Shown here: in pieces, positions 8,134-16,958 of the stretch | Layout: every line of letters begins with the position of its first letter | Position numbering within the stretch: the first letter of the stretch is position 1 | Assembly (NCBI RefSeq): GCF_051628905.1 | Contig: NZ_CP157575.1 | Coordinates: 930,001 to 994,000 of the forward strand | Direction of reading: 5' to 3' | From: Asaia sp037151935 | Lineage (GTDB): Bacteria > Pseudomonadota > Alphaproteobacteria > Acetobacterales > Acetobacteraceae | DNA length: 64,000 nt | Translations under genes and position numbers: made by a program | The notes under the pieces: model-generated | What the model was told of the DNA's origin: nothing | Seen by the model: the letters and a program-made list of their open reading frames with translations, nothing else | Database searches by the model: none

Positions 8134-9537
8134 ATGAGTTATGGTTCTCCTTCCGCTCCAGGCGACGCGAAAGTTCCGCTGGTAGGAAAAATGATGCTCG
8201 CCGCAATTCTGGCCGCGGTGGCCGGATTGATGTTCGGGCTCGATATCGGTGTGATTTCTGGCGCACTCGGCTTCATCACCAAGGAATTCAACGCGAGCGT
8301 TCCCGCCCAGGAATGGATCGTCTCTTCAATGATGGTAGGCGCTGCGATTGGTGCGCTCTGCGCCGGAAGACTGTCCTATTCGATTGGCCGCAAACGCGCG
8401 CTGGTTCTCAGCGCGGCGCTTTTCATGATCGGCGCCCTGTGCTGCGTCGGTGCCAATTCGGCTACGATGCTTATCGTCGCTCGTGCTATCCTCGGCCTTG
8501 CCATCGGCATTGCGAGCTTCGTGGCACCGCTCTACATTTCCGAAGTCGCAGACGAACAGCATCGCGGAAGCCTGATCTCGGTCTATCAGCTCATGATCAC
8601 GATCGGCATTCTCCTTGCTTTCGTATCGGACGCGATTTTTGCCTATCGTGGTGCCTGGCGCTGGATGCTCGGCATCGTCGCAATTCCTGGCGCCTTCTTT
8701 CTGGTCGGGTCGCTCTTTCTGCCCGACAGCCCGCGCTGGCTGATGCTGCGCGGACGTCATGCCGAGGCGCTGGAGACGCTGGCAGCCCTGCGTCCGTCGC
8801 GCGAAGAAGCCGTGCGCGAAATCGGAGACATTCAGGAGGGCCTGAAGCAGAAGCAGCGTGGCTTCTCGATGTTCCTCGAAAATCCGAATTTCCGCCGCTC
8901 GGTCATGCTTGGTATCGGTCTGCAGATCGTTCAGCAGCTCACCGGCATCAATGTCGTCATGTATTATGCTCCACGCATTTTCGAAGTGGCTGGATTCGGT
9001 CAGGACGGCCAGATGTGGGGTACGGCCATCGTCGGCCTCGTGAACATGCTCGCCACCTTCATCGCCATCGGCTTCGTCGATCGTTGGGGGCGTCGCCCGA
9101 TGCTGATCGCAGGCTTCATCATCATGGCCATCGGCATGGGCGCTCTCGCGGTTCTGCTCTCGCTGGGCCAGGATTCGAGCACGCTGATGCATTATCTTTC
9201 GGTCGCGGTGCTTCTGCTCTTCATCACCGGTTTCGCCTTCTCGGCCGGTCCGCTGATCTGGGTGCTCTGCGCTGAGGTTCAGCCGCTTCAGGGTCGCGAT
9301 TTCGGCATTGCCTGCTCGACCTTCACCAACTGGATTGCCAATATGGCGGTCGGGTCGACCTTCCTGACACTGCTTGGCGCCCTCGGTCCCTCGCACACGT
9401 TCTGGCTCTATGCCGCGCTGAACGCCGTGTTCATTCTTGTGACGCTGGCCTTCGTGCCCGAGACGCGCGGCGTTACGCTCGAATCGCTTGAGCACAAACT
9501 CAACAAGGGCGTCAGGCTGCGCGATATCGGCCGCTGA
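8134..9537 (+). CDS. MFS sugar:H+ symporter (GalP/XylE type)
   Basis: A 467-residue, 12-helix inner-membrane permease. It carries the sugar-porter signatures: GLDIGVISGAL in the first helix, RGSLISVYQL after helix 5, PDSPRWLM before the central loop, the QQLTGINVVMYYAP motif of helix 7, VDRWGRRPM, and PETRG near the C terminus. The frame stays open back to 8068, but the ATG at 8134 (MSYGSPSAPG) follows AAGG and matches usual family length. Proton-driven uptake of a hexose or pentose is the family expectation; the specific sugar cannot be told. It stands alone, closed by a strong terminator. Confidence 0.9.
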   Translation: MSYGSPSAPGDAKVPLVGKMMLAAILAAVAGLMFGLDIGVISGALGFITKEFNASVPAQEWIVSSMMVGAAIGALCAGRLSYSIGRKRALVLSAALFMIGALCCVGANSATMLIVARAILGLAIGIASFVAPLYISEVADEQHRGSLISVYQLMITIGILLAFVSDAIFAYRGAWRWMLGIVAIPGAFFLVGSLFLPDSPRWLMLRGRHAEALETLAALRPSREEAVREIGDIQEGLKQKQRGFSMFLENPNFRRSVMLGIGLQIVQQLTGINVVMYYAPRIFEVAGFGQDGQMWGTAIVGLVNMLATFIAIGFVDRWGRRPMLIAGFIIMAIGMGALAVLLSLGQDSSTLMHYLSVAVLLLFITGFAFSAGPLIWVLCAEVQPLQGRDFGIACSTFTNWIANMAVGSTFLTLLGALGPSHTFWLYAALNAVFILVTLAFVPETRGVTLESLEHKLNKGVRLRDIGR

Positions 9538-9570
9538 TCGCCAACTGAGACGACCTGTTTCAAAGTTGAG

Positions 9571-9596
9571 GCCCCGCAGTTTCTGCGGGGCTTTTT
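9571..9596 (+). terminator. intrinsic terminator after the MFS gene
   Basis: A perfect 9-bp stem, GCCCCGCAG (9571-9579) with CTGCGGGGC (9583-9591), has a TTT loop and is followed by five Ts. It lies 33 bp after the permease stop and shows that the true ispDF start must lie downstream of it. Confidence 0.93.
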
Positions 9597-9640
9597 CTTG
9601 GCTTGACGTGCAGGTGACAAATCCGCATTCCCTGAACACC

Positions 9641-10804
9641 ATGCGTATTGCTGCCATCCTCCTCGCCGCCGGTTCCGGTCGCCGCTTCGCTGATGCCAGC
9701 GCCGCTGCCACTGCCGGCCTCGCCGCCATGCCGAAGCAGTATATGCTGCTCGGAGGCAAGACCGTCATCCGTCACGCCGCCGAGGCGCTGCGCGACCACG
9801 TGACCTTGATCCAGCCGGTCGGAGACGACCCCCTGCTGTTGCAGGCGCTCGACGGGCTCGAGACCCTTCCGCCCGTTTCTGGTGGTCGAGAGCGTCAAGA
9901 CAGCGTTCGTGCCGGTCTGGAAGCCCTGGCGCGCCTCCCTGAGCCTCCCGATCTCGTGCTGGTCCATGATGGTGCTCGGCCTTATGTCCCTGCAGAAGTG
10001 GTGCGTAACGTGCTGGAGGCCCTTGAGCGCCAGCCAGGCGCAATACCGGCGGTGGCTGTCGCCGACACGCTCAAGCGCGGCCGTGATGGTCTGGTGGACA
10101 CGACCGTGTGCCGAGAGTCGCTCTGGCGTGCCCAGACGCCGCAAGGCTTCCATTTCCGACTTCTGCTGGATCTGCATCGCACCCATCAGGGGCCGGTGAC
10201 GGATGATGCCGCCCTTCTCGAAGCTGCGGGCCATCCCGTCGCTCTCGTTCAGGGTGCCGAAGACAATATCAAACTGACCCTACCGGAGGATCTCGTGCGT
10301 CTGGAACGACTGCTCGGCTCGACCCCACTCCCGCGTACCGGGCTGGGCTATGACGTTCACGCCTTCGAGGCCGGTCGCCCGCTGATCCTTTGCGGCATCA
10401 CTATTCCCCATGACCGCGGTCTCGCAGGGCATTCGGATGCCGATGTCGGCATCCATACACTGTGCGACGCAATCTACGGTGCTTTGGCCGAAGGCGATAT
10501 CGGGCGCCACTTTCCGCCGACCGATAATGAATGGAAGGACATGGATTCGGCCCGTTTCCTAGTCCACGCCGGTGAACGTATCCGCCAGCGCGGCGGGATG
10601 CTAATCAACGCCGATGTGACGCTCATTTGCGAGCGCCCCAAGATCGGGCCTCATGCGCAAGCCATGCGCGAACGCCTCGCCTCCCTGCTTCAGGTCGATG
10701 TGGACCGCATATCGGTCAAGGCCACCACATCTGAGCGTCTGGGCTTCACCGGGCGTGAAGAGGGTATTGCCGCAACGGCGGTCGCGACCGTTCTGCTGCC
10801 CTGA
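9641..10804 (+). CDS. ispDF: bifunctional IspD/IspF isoprenoid enzyme
   Basis: A 387-residue fusion of two steps of the non-mevalonate (MEP) pathway. Residues 1-228 are 2-C-methyl-D-erythritol 4-phosphate cytidylyltransferase, with the CTP loop LAAGSGRRF and the VHDGARP motif. Residues about 232-387 are the 2,4-cyclodiphosphate synthase, with metal ligands Asp238, His240 (GYDVH) and His272, and the GHSDADV motif. The open frame extends upstream to 9488 but crosses the permease terminator, so ATG 9641 (MRIAAILLAAG) is used. The fusion skips IspE and is common in alphaproteobacteria. Product goes to quinones, hopanoids and undecaprenyl phosphate. Confidence 0.95.
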   Translation: MRIAAILLAAGSGRRFADASAAATAGLAAMPKQYMLLGGKTVIRHAAEALRDHVTLIQPVGDDPLLLQALDGLETLPPVSGGRERQDSVRAGLEALARLPEPPDLVLVHDGARPYVPAEVVRNVLEALERQPGAIPAVAVADTLKRGRDGLVDTTVCRESLWRAQTPQGFHFRLLLDLHRTHQGPVTDDAALLEAAGHPVALVQGAEDNIKLTLPEDLVRLERLLGSTPLPRTGLGYDVHAFEAGRPLILCGITIPHDRGLAGHSDADVGIHTLCDAIYGALAEGDIGRHFPPTDNEWKDMDSARFLVHAGERIRQRGGMLINADVTLICERPKIGPHAQAMRERLASLLQVDVDRISVKATTSERLGFTGREEGIAATAVATVLLP

Positions 10805-10837
10805 AACGAGCCCTTTGCAGAAACGTCCGAATACAGC

Positions 10838-10865
10838 AAAGCCCGGCGAAAGCCGGGCTTTTTCA
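10838..10865 (+). terminator. intrinsic terminator after ispDF
   Basis: GCCCGGC (10841-10847) and GCCGGGC (10852-10858) form a 7-bp stem with a GAAA tetraloop, flanked by AAA and a run of five Ts. Confidence 0.93.
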
Positions 10866-10948
10866 TTTATTGCCGTTATACGGTGGCAAGTACTCAGGCA
10901 CCCGCCCCAAATTCCTCAGGCTATTGCCGAGTGACGAATTTACCAGTC

Positions 10949-11122
10949 TCAGCCTCTGATCGCACAGATCACGACGATCACCGGCGTTGCAGCCAGCAGG
11001 AGCCACACATTCTGAACGCAGCGGGCCACGAAATGAGCCGAACGCACCTTGAAAGGGATACGGCGGATGAGAGATTCTGCCGAGATATTGTCTTCGATTA
11101 CGGAATGAATACGAGACGACAT
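10949..11122 (-). CDS. 57-residue predicted membrane protein
   Basis: A short ORF in the gap between ispDF and atp12. It encodes a polar, basic N-terminal half (MSSRIHSVIEDNISAESLIR and following) and one hydrophobic helix near residues 39-54 (VWLLLAATPVIVVICAI) ending in RG-stop. AAGGG (complement of 11129-11133) lies 6 bp before the ATG. The arginine-rich segment before the helix predicts a cytoplasmic N terminus. I recognise no family. It is read in a different frame from the longer 113-codon ORF over the same bases, which has no protein-like features. Confidence 0.6.
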   Translation of the reverse strand: MSSRIHSVIEDNISAESLIRRIPFKVRSAHFVARCVQNVWLLLAATPVIVVICAIRG

Positions 11123-11255
11123 TGGCTACCCTTACACGATTTCTTCTGATTACCGGACCAGACTTAAGACCAGCAAAGACGCCGGTCCAGTAACCAATAG
11201 TCACCTAATGTGATGACTGGATCGATTGGTGATCTAGGCCGCAATCATGGCGAAA

Positions 11256-11987
11256 TCATGCCTTGTTTGACGCTTTTTCATGCGCAAGGGTAACAAAATC
11301 CAGCGCAGTGCTTATGTCGCTGGCGTTGCGTTCCATTTCCTGGATCAGCGCATCATCCTCGCCCCATTGCGCCATCTGGTGGCGCTCCTCGACACTCGCC
11401 ATGGCACAGGCAGAGCTGATGTCGATCCAGCCCTCGGCCAAACCGATTGCCAGAATCAGACTACCGGTTGCCGGGGCGCAGACCGCCGCACAGGTCAGGG
11501 CGGCGTCATCGAGCCTGCCGAGCGCAGCAGCATAAGCATCCTGCACCTCGATTCCGGCATGATGCGGCAGAAGGCTCCTCGTAACAGGAGGCCGGACTCC
11601 GTGAGAGGCCTCGAACAGGTCGAGCGCCGGATCGAAGAGCGCGTCCTGCTCACGTCCGAGCGCGCCGTTTGCGCGATAGCAGAGAAGATCGCTCTCGCCA
11701 TAGGCCATCAACCCGCCGATAATCTGCTCCCTGTCAGGAGCGACACGCTCGATCAGCGTACCCGCCATCTGGGTCAGAGGGAGGTCGCTGGTCTTGAAAG
11801 CCGCGCCGGGCGTGATGGCGCGCCACTCTTCCGCGATCCGTTCGGCCAGCGCCCTGGACGCTAGGATCAGCGGGTTTCCGCCTGGCAGGCGGAAGGAACG
11901 CCCGTCGAGACGCACTTCGTAGCCGGGAGGCACCGTACCCGGCACGACATGAACCTCTTTCCAGAAACGTTTGATCGTCTGGCTCAA
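11256..11987 (-). CDS. ATP12-family F1-ATPase assembly chaperone
   Basis: A 243-residue cytoplasmic protein matching the ATP12 family, which binds the F1 alpha subunit before it joins the ATP synthase catalytic head. Family landmarks are WRAITPGA near residue 55, PLTQMAGT near 70, the YGESDLLCYRA segment and the TGSLILAIGL region. In bacteria the family is largely restricted to alphaproteobacteria and related to the mitochondrial protein. Its start overlaps the stop of the asmA gene by 4 bp, so it is the last gene of the rarA-rluC-asmA-atp12 operon. Confidence 0.92.
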   Translation of the reverse strand: MSQTIKRFWKEVHVVPGTVPPGYEVRLDGRSFRLPGGNPLILASRALAERIAEEWRAITPGAAFKTSDLPLTQMAGTLIERVAPDREQIIGGLMAYGESDLLCYRANGALGREQDALFDPALDLFEASHGVRPPVTRSLLPHHAGIEVQDAYAAALGRLDDAALTCAAVCAPATGSLILAIGLAEGWIDISSACAMASVEERHQMAQWGEDDALIQEMERNASDISTALDFVTLAHEKASNKA

Positions 11988-14476
11988 TGCAGTAATCCCA
12001 GCCCATGAAGAAGCTCGGCAGCCTTGTTATGCTTCTTGCGCTCGGGCGCAGCCTCACCCGGCAGATTTTCGCGCGCAGCTTCGAGAACAGCCGGACAGGT
12101 ATCAGGCTCGCTGCCGCCGATTGTTACCTCAAAGCGGCCGCCGGAACTTGCTTCCTGCTGGGCCTTGGGTGCCTCGAGCGTTCCCGTTACCAGAACAGGG
12201 GTCGAGGCTCCCGTTCCGGCGATTCCGATACGCGGCAGGAGATGCAGATCGAGGGTCCGATCTACCAACCCATAATTGCCATGACCCGAGAGACTGAGAG
12301 CACCGGCTTCCATACCGAGGGTGTCGAATTGTGCATGGCCATCGGTGAAGCTGGCATGGAGACCCAGGCAGCGCACCGAAAGATCGCCATGCGGCAGCAA
12401 TGCCCGTGCGGAATCCCCAAGATAAGGACCCAGAGGCCCGGTCGCGATGGAACCACCGACCATCGAGAGGCCCAGATGGCCGTTCAACGAAGCAATCAGC
12501 GCCTCTCGGGTATCACCACGTGCTTCGAGCTGCCCCACGAGCATCAAAGGCCCACGAAAGAAGCCCGGCATGGCGAGCAGATTCTGAGCGAGTGTTGCCG
12601 GAAACAGAAACGACGTCAGAGACAGCGTCAGCGAAGCAGGCTTGACGCTCACGTCGTAGACGGCCTTCCCGGAGAGGGTCATGCCATTCCCGCTTCCCTT
12701 GACCGAGTCGAGCGTCAGCCGCCCGGTTTCCAGACGCGCCTGAGCCGAAATCCCGGTATAATCGGCGGCGTTGAAACGCACCGTATCAGCGGCAATATCC
12801 AGATTGGCGCGCCCTTGCGAGGCGAGCCTCGACCATGAAAATCCTCCATTCACGGGTACCGCTGGGTGCGCAACCTGCCCTGCCGGGACATCTGCCGGAG
12901 AGGCGTTCCCATCTGAGGGTGTGGCCTGATGCGGAGCGGTCAGGGATGCCACGGGGTTGGGCAGGGCGGGCACAGCAGGGGCGGTCGCCTGCTCAGCTTT
13001 CGGCTTGGTCCAGAGCGCGGCCAGCGCATCGAGATCGAGATGCTGGAAATGAAGCTTGCCCTCGATTTCGGGCTGAGCCGCATTCTGCGCGGTTGCATCG
13101 AGTACGGCTGCGGCTTCATGGCTGTTAAGGGTCAATGCCTTGAAGGAAATCTTGCCCGAGCCGTCACGTTCGAACCCGCCTTTGAGTGTGACCTCATGCA
13201 GGGCCGACTGACGCACCGGCAAGGTATCGGCGCCCCCATCGAGCGACAGTGCCGTCTCGCTTGCCCCGATCAGGCCCGAGATATGGCCGTGTAGCCCCTC
13301 TGTCTTGCCCAGACGAGCAGCCTCGCGCAGATCGACCGAGACCGCGAGAGGCGTCTCGAGCGCCGTCTGCCAGGAGGTTCCCGCCTGGGCCAGCGTGCCG
13401 AATGCTCCCTGAACAGCCAGCGCCGGCATCGGTCCTCGCAGCGTGGCAGTCACGGTCAGAGCGGAAGAAAGCGTCTCTGCATCCGCGTGAAGAGCCGAAA
13501 CCGACACACCATGCCATGAAGGCGCAGAGTCGAGATGAAGGTGAAGATGGTTTACGCCCAGTCGCGAGAGGTCGAGCTTGGGGGTCTTGCCCTGTGGGTC
13601 CGCATCGAAAACCCCGATCTCGCCACCGAATCCCGTAACAGAGGGCATATTGGCATTGGGGAACAGCGTTTCGATATCTTTGAGCGAGGCCATTTCGCCG
13701 CGCAGCACGCCGGAAAAACCGCGCATGTGGCGCATGTCGCTGACCTGACCGTCGAAATTCAGCCAGTCCTGCTGCTTGCCTTCTTTGCCCAGCGTGGCCC
13801 CCAGGCTGAGCGCCCAGGGGGGATTGGCGCCCTGAAACAGCGAGAGCGGACCGATATGGCCATTCACCCGAAAGGGTGTCTCGCCACGCATGCCGTGGAT
13901 ATCGAGATAAGGAGCACTCGAAGCGAGACCGTCGAATTCCGCATGATCGATCGATACGGAACCGCCATGATGGGCAAAACGGTCATCGAGCGAAAACGCC
14001 ATACGATCAAGCTTCGCCGACCCGATCTTGAGACTCCAGCGCGCCGCCGGGTGCGAAGGCTCCGCCTGACCTGTTCCCTTCTCTGTCGGCTGAGCATGAA
14101 AATCCCAGTTCGCCTGACCGGCCTCATCACGATGCAACATGACGGCACCGCGTTGCAGGGTCACATTCTCCAGACGGATTTCCCGCCAGAGGAGCGGTAT
14201 CAGCGCGATGGAGGCGCGAATATCACGCGCCTGCAGCATCGGCACGTTGGGCTCTCCGCCGATATCGGAGAAGGCGACCTCATGCGCGCTTACGCTCGGC
14301 CAGGGCAGAATGCCGACCGAAAACCGCGCCATGGCCAGATCGCGCCCTGTCTGGCGTTTGACCGCAGCAATGACGTCGGATTTCAGATCCGAGCGATCAA
14401 TCAGGAAATCGGCCGAAACCGCCAGACCTGTCGCCAGCACAAGAAGGACGATCAGTACCGCAGCCAGACGTCTCAT
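11984..14476 (-). CDS. asmA: AsmA-family envelope protein
   Basis: An 830-residue protein anchored by one N-terminal membrane helix (about residues 4-24) with the rest in the periplasm. The opening after the helix (KSDVIAAVKRQTGRDLAM) and the beta-rich body are typical of AsmA proteins. These belong to the TamB/VPS13-like bridge family implicated in lipid transport to, or homeostasis of, the outer membrane. A Pro/Ala-rich low-complexity linker lies near the middle (about 500-550). It overlaps rluC upstream and atp12 downstream by 4 bp each. A second, larger relative lies at 16959-20180. Confidence 0.85.
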   Translation of the reverse strand: MRRLAAVLIVLLVLATGLAVSADFLIDRSDLKSDVIAAVKRQTGRDLAMARFSVGILPWPSVSAHEVAFSDIGGEPNVPMLQARDIRASIALIPLLWREIRLENVTLQRGAVMLHRDEAGQANWDFHAQPTEKGTGQAEPSHPAARWSLKIGSAKLDRMAFSLDDRFAHHGGSVSIDHAEFDGLASSAPYLDIHGMRGETPFRVNGHIGPLSLFQGANPPWALSLGATLGKEGKQQDWLNFDGQVSDMRHMRGFSGVLRGEMASLKDIETLFPNANMPSVTGFGGEIGVFDADPQGKTPKLDLSRLGVNHLHLHLDSAPSWHGVSVSALHADAETLSSALTVTATLRGPMPALAVQGAFGTLAQAGTSWQTALETPLAVSVDLREAARLGKTEGLHGHISGLIGASETALSLDGGADTLPVRQSALHEVTLKGGFERDGSGKISFKALTLNSHEAAAVLDATAQNAAQPEIEGKLHFQHLDLDALAALWTKPKAEQATAPAVPALPNPVASLTAPHQATPSDGNASPADVPAGQVAHPAVPVNGGFSWSRLASQGRANLDIAADTVRFNAADYTGISAQARLETGRLTLDSVKGSGNGMTLSGKAVYDVSVKPASLTLSLTSFLFPATLAQNLLAMPGFFRGPLMLVGQLEARGDTREALIASLNGHLGLSMVGGSIATGPLGPYLGDSARALLPHGDLSVRCLGLHASFTDGHAQFDTLGMEAGALSLSGHGNYGLVDRTLDLHLLPRIGIAGTGASTPVLVTGTLEAPKAQQEASSGGRFEVTIGGSEPDTCPAVLEAARENLPGEAAPERKKHNKAAELLHGLGLLH

Positions 14477-15468
14477 TTCCGGGCTCCCTTGAAGCCAACG
14501 CGCTCGGGCTTGGGCGTATCACCCGGGGTGAAACCGAGATCCTTGAATGTCGTACGCATATGCGGCGGCAGGGGCGCCGCCACGCGCAGACGCCCGCCCG
14601 CCGGATGCGGAAATTCGAGAGAACGGGCGTGAAGATGCAGCCTGTCCGTAAACCCCTCCATATGCGCGGCCTTGCCGCCATATTTCGGGTCGCCGAGGAT
14701 GGGCGTGCCGAGCGTTTCGCAATGCACGCGCAGCTGATGCGTACGCCCGGTCAAGGGCTTGAGCGCCAGCCACGACAATCTCTTGCCTGCCGCATCGACC
14801 ACTTCATAATCGGTCTTGGCCACCATGGCGTCTTCATCTTCGCGCGTTGCAGCAATCATCAGCGAGCCATTACCGGCGCCGAGCTTGGCCAGAGGCTGGT
14901 CGATGACGCCTGAGCCAGGCATGGGGCGTCCGACGACGATCGCCCAATAGGTCTTGTCGACATCGCGGCCGCGAAAGGCCGCTGCGAGCTTGGCGGCGAC
15001 TCCGGGTGTGCGCGCCAGAAGCAGCAGGCCGGACGTGTCGCGGTCGATGCGATGCACCAGCCGGGGCCGATCATGCAGATCGCCACGCAGCCCGTCGAGC
15101 ATCATGTCGATATGCTTGGTAATGCCGGGGCCGCCTTGGGTAGCCAGACCCGAAGGCTTGTCGAGCACGATCACATGATCGTCGCGATAGATCACCATGC
15201 GCTCGATCTCGCGTGCCAGTTGCGGGTCGAGAGGCGCCGGACGGTCCGACTGGGGCGCAGTCGGCGCGGGCAGCGGCGGAATACGCAGGCTCTGTCCGGG
15301 GGCGAGACGGCTGGCGCCGGTCACGCGCTTGCCATCGAGGCGCACCTGCCCTGTGCGACACAGCTTTTGCAGCGCACCTTGGGTAAGATCGGGGAAATGG
15401 CGGCGAAACCAGCGATCGAGGCGCATATCGGCCTCATCTTCACTGACAATACGGGTCGTGACACTCAT
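14473..15468 (-). CDS. rluC: 23S rRNA pseudouridine synthase, RluA/RluC type
   Basis: A 331-residue enzyme with an N-terminal S4 RNA-binding domain (about residues 14-65) and a RluA-type catalytic domain. The catalytic aspartate is Asp144 in HRIDRDTSGLLLL; the TGRTHQLRVH motif follows further on. It isomerises uridines in rRNA. RluC-type specificity (three sites in 23S rRNA) fits the S4 domain and length, but RluD-type action cannot be excluded. It overlaps rarA by 4 bp at its start and asmA by 4 bp at its end. Confidence 0.88.
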   Translation of the reverse strand: MSVTTRIVSEDEADMRLDRWFRRHFPDLTQGALQKLCRTGQVRLDGKRVTGASRLAPGQSLRIPPLPAPTAPQSDRPAPLDPQLAREIERMVIYRDDHVIVLDKPSGLATQGGPGITKHIDMMLDGLRGDLHDRPRLVHRIDRDTSGLLLLARTPGVAAKLAAAFRGRDVDKTYWAIVVGRPMPGSGVIDQPLAKLGAGNGSLMIAATREDEDAMVAKTDYEVVDAAGKRLSWLALKPLTGRTHQLRVHCETLGTPILGDPKYGGKAAHMEGFTDRLHLHARSLEFPHPAGGRLRVAAPLPPHMRTTFKDLGFTPGDTPKPERVGFKGARK

Positions 15469-16853
15469 GGGCGACGGCTTGCCCGTATTGCGGCCTGCCT
15501 GTCCAGATTTTTTCTGATCTCCCGCTCCTGCCCACGGTCGGTCGGCTGGTAGAGCGCCACGCGTTCCATCTCGTCCGGGAAGTAGTTCTGACCCGAAAAC
15601 CCATCTTCCGTATCGTGATCATATTCGTAGCCCTTGCCATAGCCGATGCTCTTCATCAGCTTGGTGGACGCGTTGCGGATATGATGCGGCGGCCCGAGGC
15701 TCCCCGTCTCCCGGGCCAGTTTTCGTGCCTGATTATAGGCGCGATAGACGGCGTTCGATTTCGGCGCCGTGGCGAGATGCACCACGAGCTGGGCCAGAGC
15801 CAGTTCTCCTTCGGGGCTGCCGAGACGTTCATAGGTTTTCCAGGCGGCCACGGCGAGGGGGAGTGCCGCTGGATCGGCCATGCCGACATCCTCGGCAGCA
15901 AACCGGGTGAGGCGCCTGGCGATATAGCGGGGGTCTTCTCCCCCCTCGAGCATACGGGCAAACCAGTAGAGACCGGCATCGGGATCTGAACCGCGCAGCG
16001 ATTTATGCAGCGCCGAGATCAGATTGTAATGCTCTTCGCGATCCTTGTCGTAAAGCACCGCCCTGCGGGCGACCACGGTAGCCAGTCCAGCCGTATCGAG
16101 GCTCTCACCTTCAGGCAGGGCCTGTATCTGTTCGACCAGATTGAGCAGATAGCGCCCGTCGCCATCGGCCATGGCCCTGAGCGACGCGCGCCCGTCTTCG
16201 GTCAACGGCAAGCCGCGTTCCGCTTCCTGCTCGGCACGCTGAAGCAGCTTTTCGAGCCCGTTATCGTCCAGTCGGTTCAGCACCAGAACCTGACAGCGCG
16301 AGAGCAGGGCACCGTTGAGCGCGAAAGAGGGATTCTCGGTTGTCGCGCCGATCAGGATAACCGTTCCGCGCTCGACATAGGGCAGGAATCCGTCCTGCTG
16401 GGCGCGGTTGAACCGATGGATCTCATCGACGAAAAGTAATGTCCCGCGCCCCGTTTCCTGCTGGAAGCGCGAGGCCGTCTCGAAAGCCTTTTTCAGATCA
16501 GCGACACCGGAGAAAACGGCTGAAATCTGCTCGAAACGCAGCTTCGCCTCGCGGGCCAGGAGGCGGGCTATAGTGGTCTTGCCGCAACCCGGGCCACCCC
16601 AGAGGATAAGGCTGGGCAGCGTGTTGCGTCTGAGCATCTGGCTGAGCATGCCTGAAGGCCCGAGCAAATGATCCTGCCCTACCACCTCATCGAGGTGTCT
16701 GGGGCGCAGGCGATCGGCCAGAGGTTGCGTCTGACGCGTTATTTCTGGCGCTGATGGCGTCACAACGGGCCGGGGAGACGCAGCATAGGCCTGCCCCTTG
16801 CCCACACGAGGGGGCGGGGCGCCGAACAGATCCGCATTGCTGTCATCGCGCAT
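15465..16853 (-). CDS. rarA: replication-associated recombination ATPase RarA (MgsA)
   Basis: A 462-residue AAA+ ATPase of the clamp-loader-like RarA/WRNIP1 family that acts at stalled replication forks. Walker A is GGPGCGKT (residues 86-93), Walker B is LLFVDEIHRF, and sensor 1 is GATTENPSF. The C-terminal tetramerisation region ends in the conserved GYKYDHD-like segment GYEYDHDTEDGFSGQNYFPD. The first 45 residues are a variable leader. It is the first gene of the four-gene overlapping operon; the 105-bp gap before it should hold the promoter. Confidence 0.94.
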   Translation of the reverse strand: MRDDSNADLFGAPPPRVGKGQAYAASPRPVVTPSAPEITRQTQPLADRLRPRHLDEVVGQDHLLGPSGMLSQMLRRNTLPSLILWGGPGCGKTTIARLLAREAKLRFEQISAVFSGVADLKKAFETASRFQQETGRGTLLFVDEIHRFNRAQQDGFLPYVERGTVILIGATTENPSFALNGALLSRCQVLVLNRLDDNGLEKLLQRAEQEAERGLPLTEDGRASLRAMADGDGRYLLNLVEQIQALPEGESLDTAGLATVVARRAVLYDKDREEHYNLISALHKSLRGSDPDAGLYWFARMLEGGEDPRYIARRLTRFAAEDVGMADPAALPLAVAAWKTYERLGSPEGELALAQLVVHLATAPKSNAVYRAYNQARKLARETGSLGPPHHIRNASTKLMKSIGYGKGYEYDHDTEDGFSGQNYFPDEMERVALYQPTDRGQEREIRKNLDRQAAIRASRRP

Positions 16854-16958
16854 GGCGCCTCTCCCTTTTATCGTCCCGAAGCAGGTCGAAACGCATCTCG
16901 CCGAAGCCGGGGCTTGCGCCCATCAGCCCTTTAACTGCTATCCGCCTCGTCTCGCCTT

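Noticed and set aside
9488..9640. Upstream extension of ispDF
   Set aside because: It contains the strong terminator at 9571-9596 and the end of the permease gene; IspD proteins begin at the MRIAAILLAAG segment.
8326..9768. 480-codon minus-strand ORF opposite the MFS and ispDF genes
   Set aside because: It is antisense to two well-supported genes and crosses the permease terminator; the product is His/Arg/Glu-rich with no domain character, as expected for a shadow in GC-rich DNA.
10863..11204. 113-codon minus-strand ORF in the ispDF-atp12 gap
   Set aside because: No ribosome binding site and an Arg/Pro/Gly-rich composition. It shares bases with the 57-residue ORF in another frame that does have a ribosome binding site and a membrane helix. 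It also reads into the ispDF terminator.
13535..14632. 365-codon plus-strand ORF opposite asmA
   Set aside because: Antisense shadow of asmA and rluC; no recognisable protein features.
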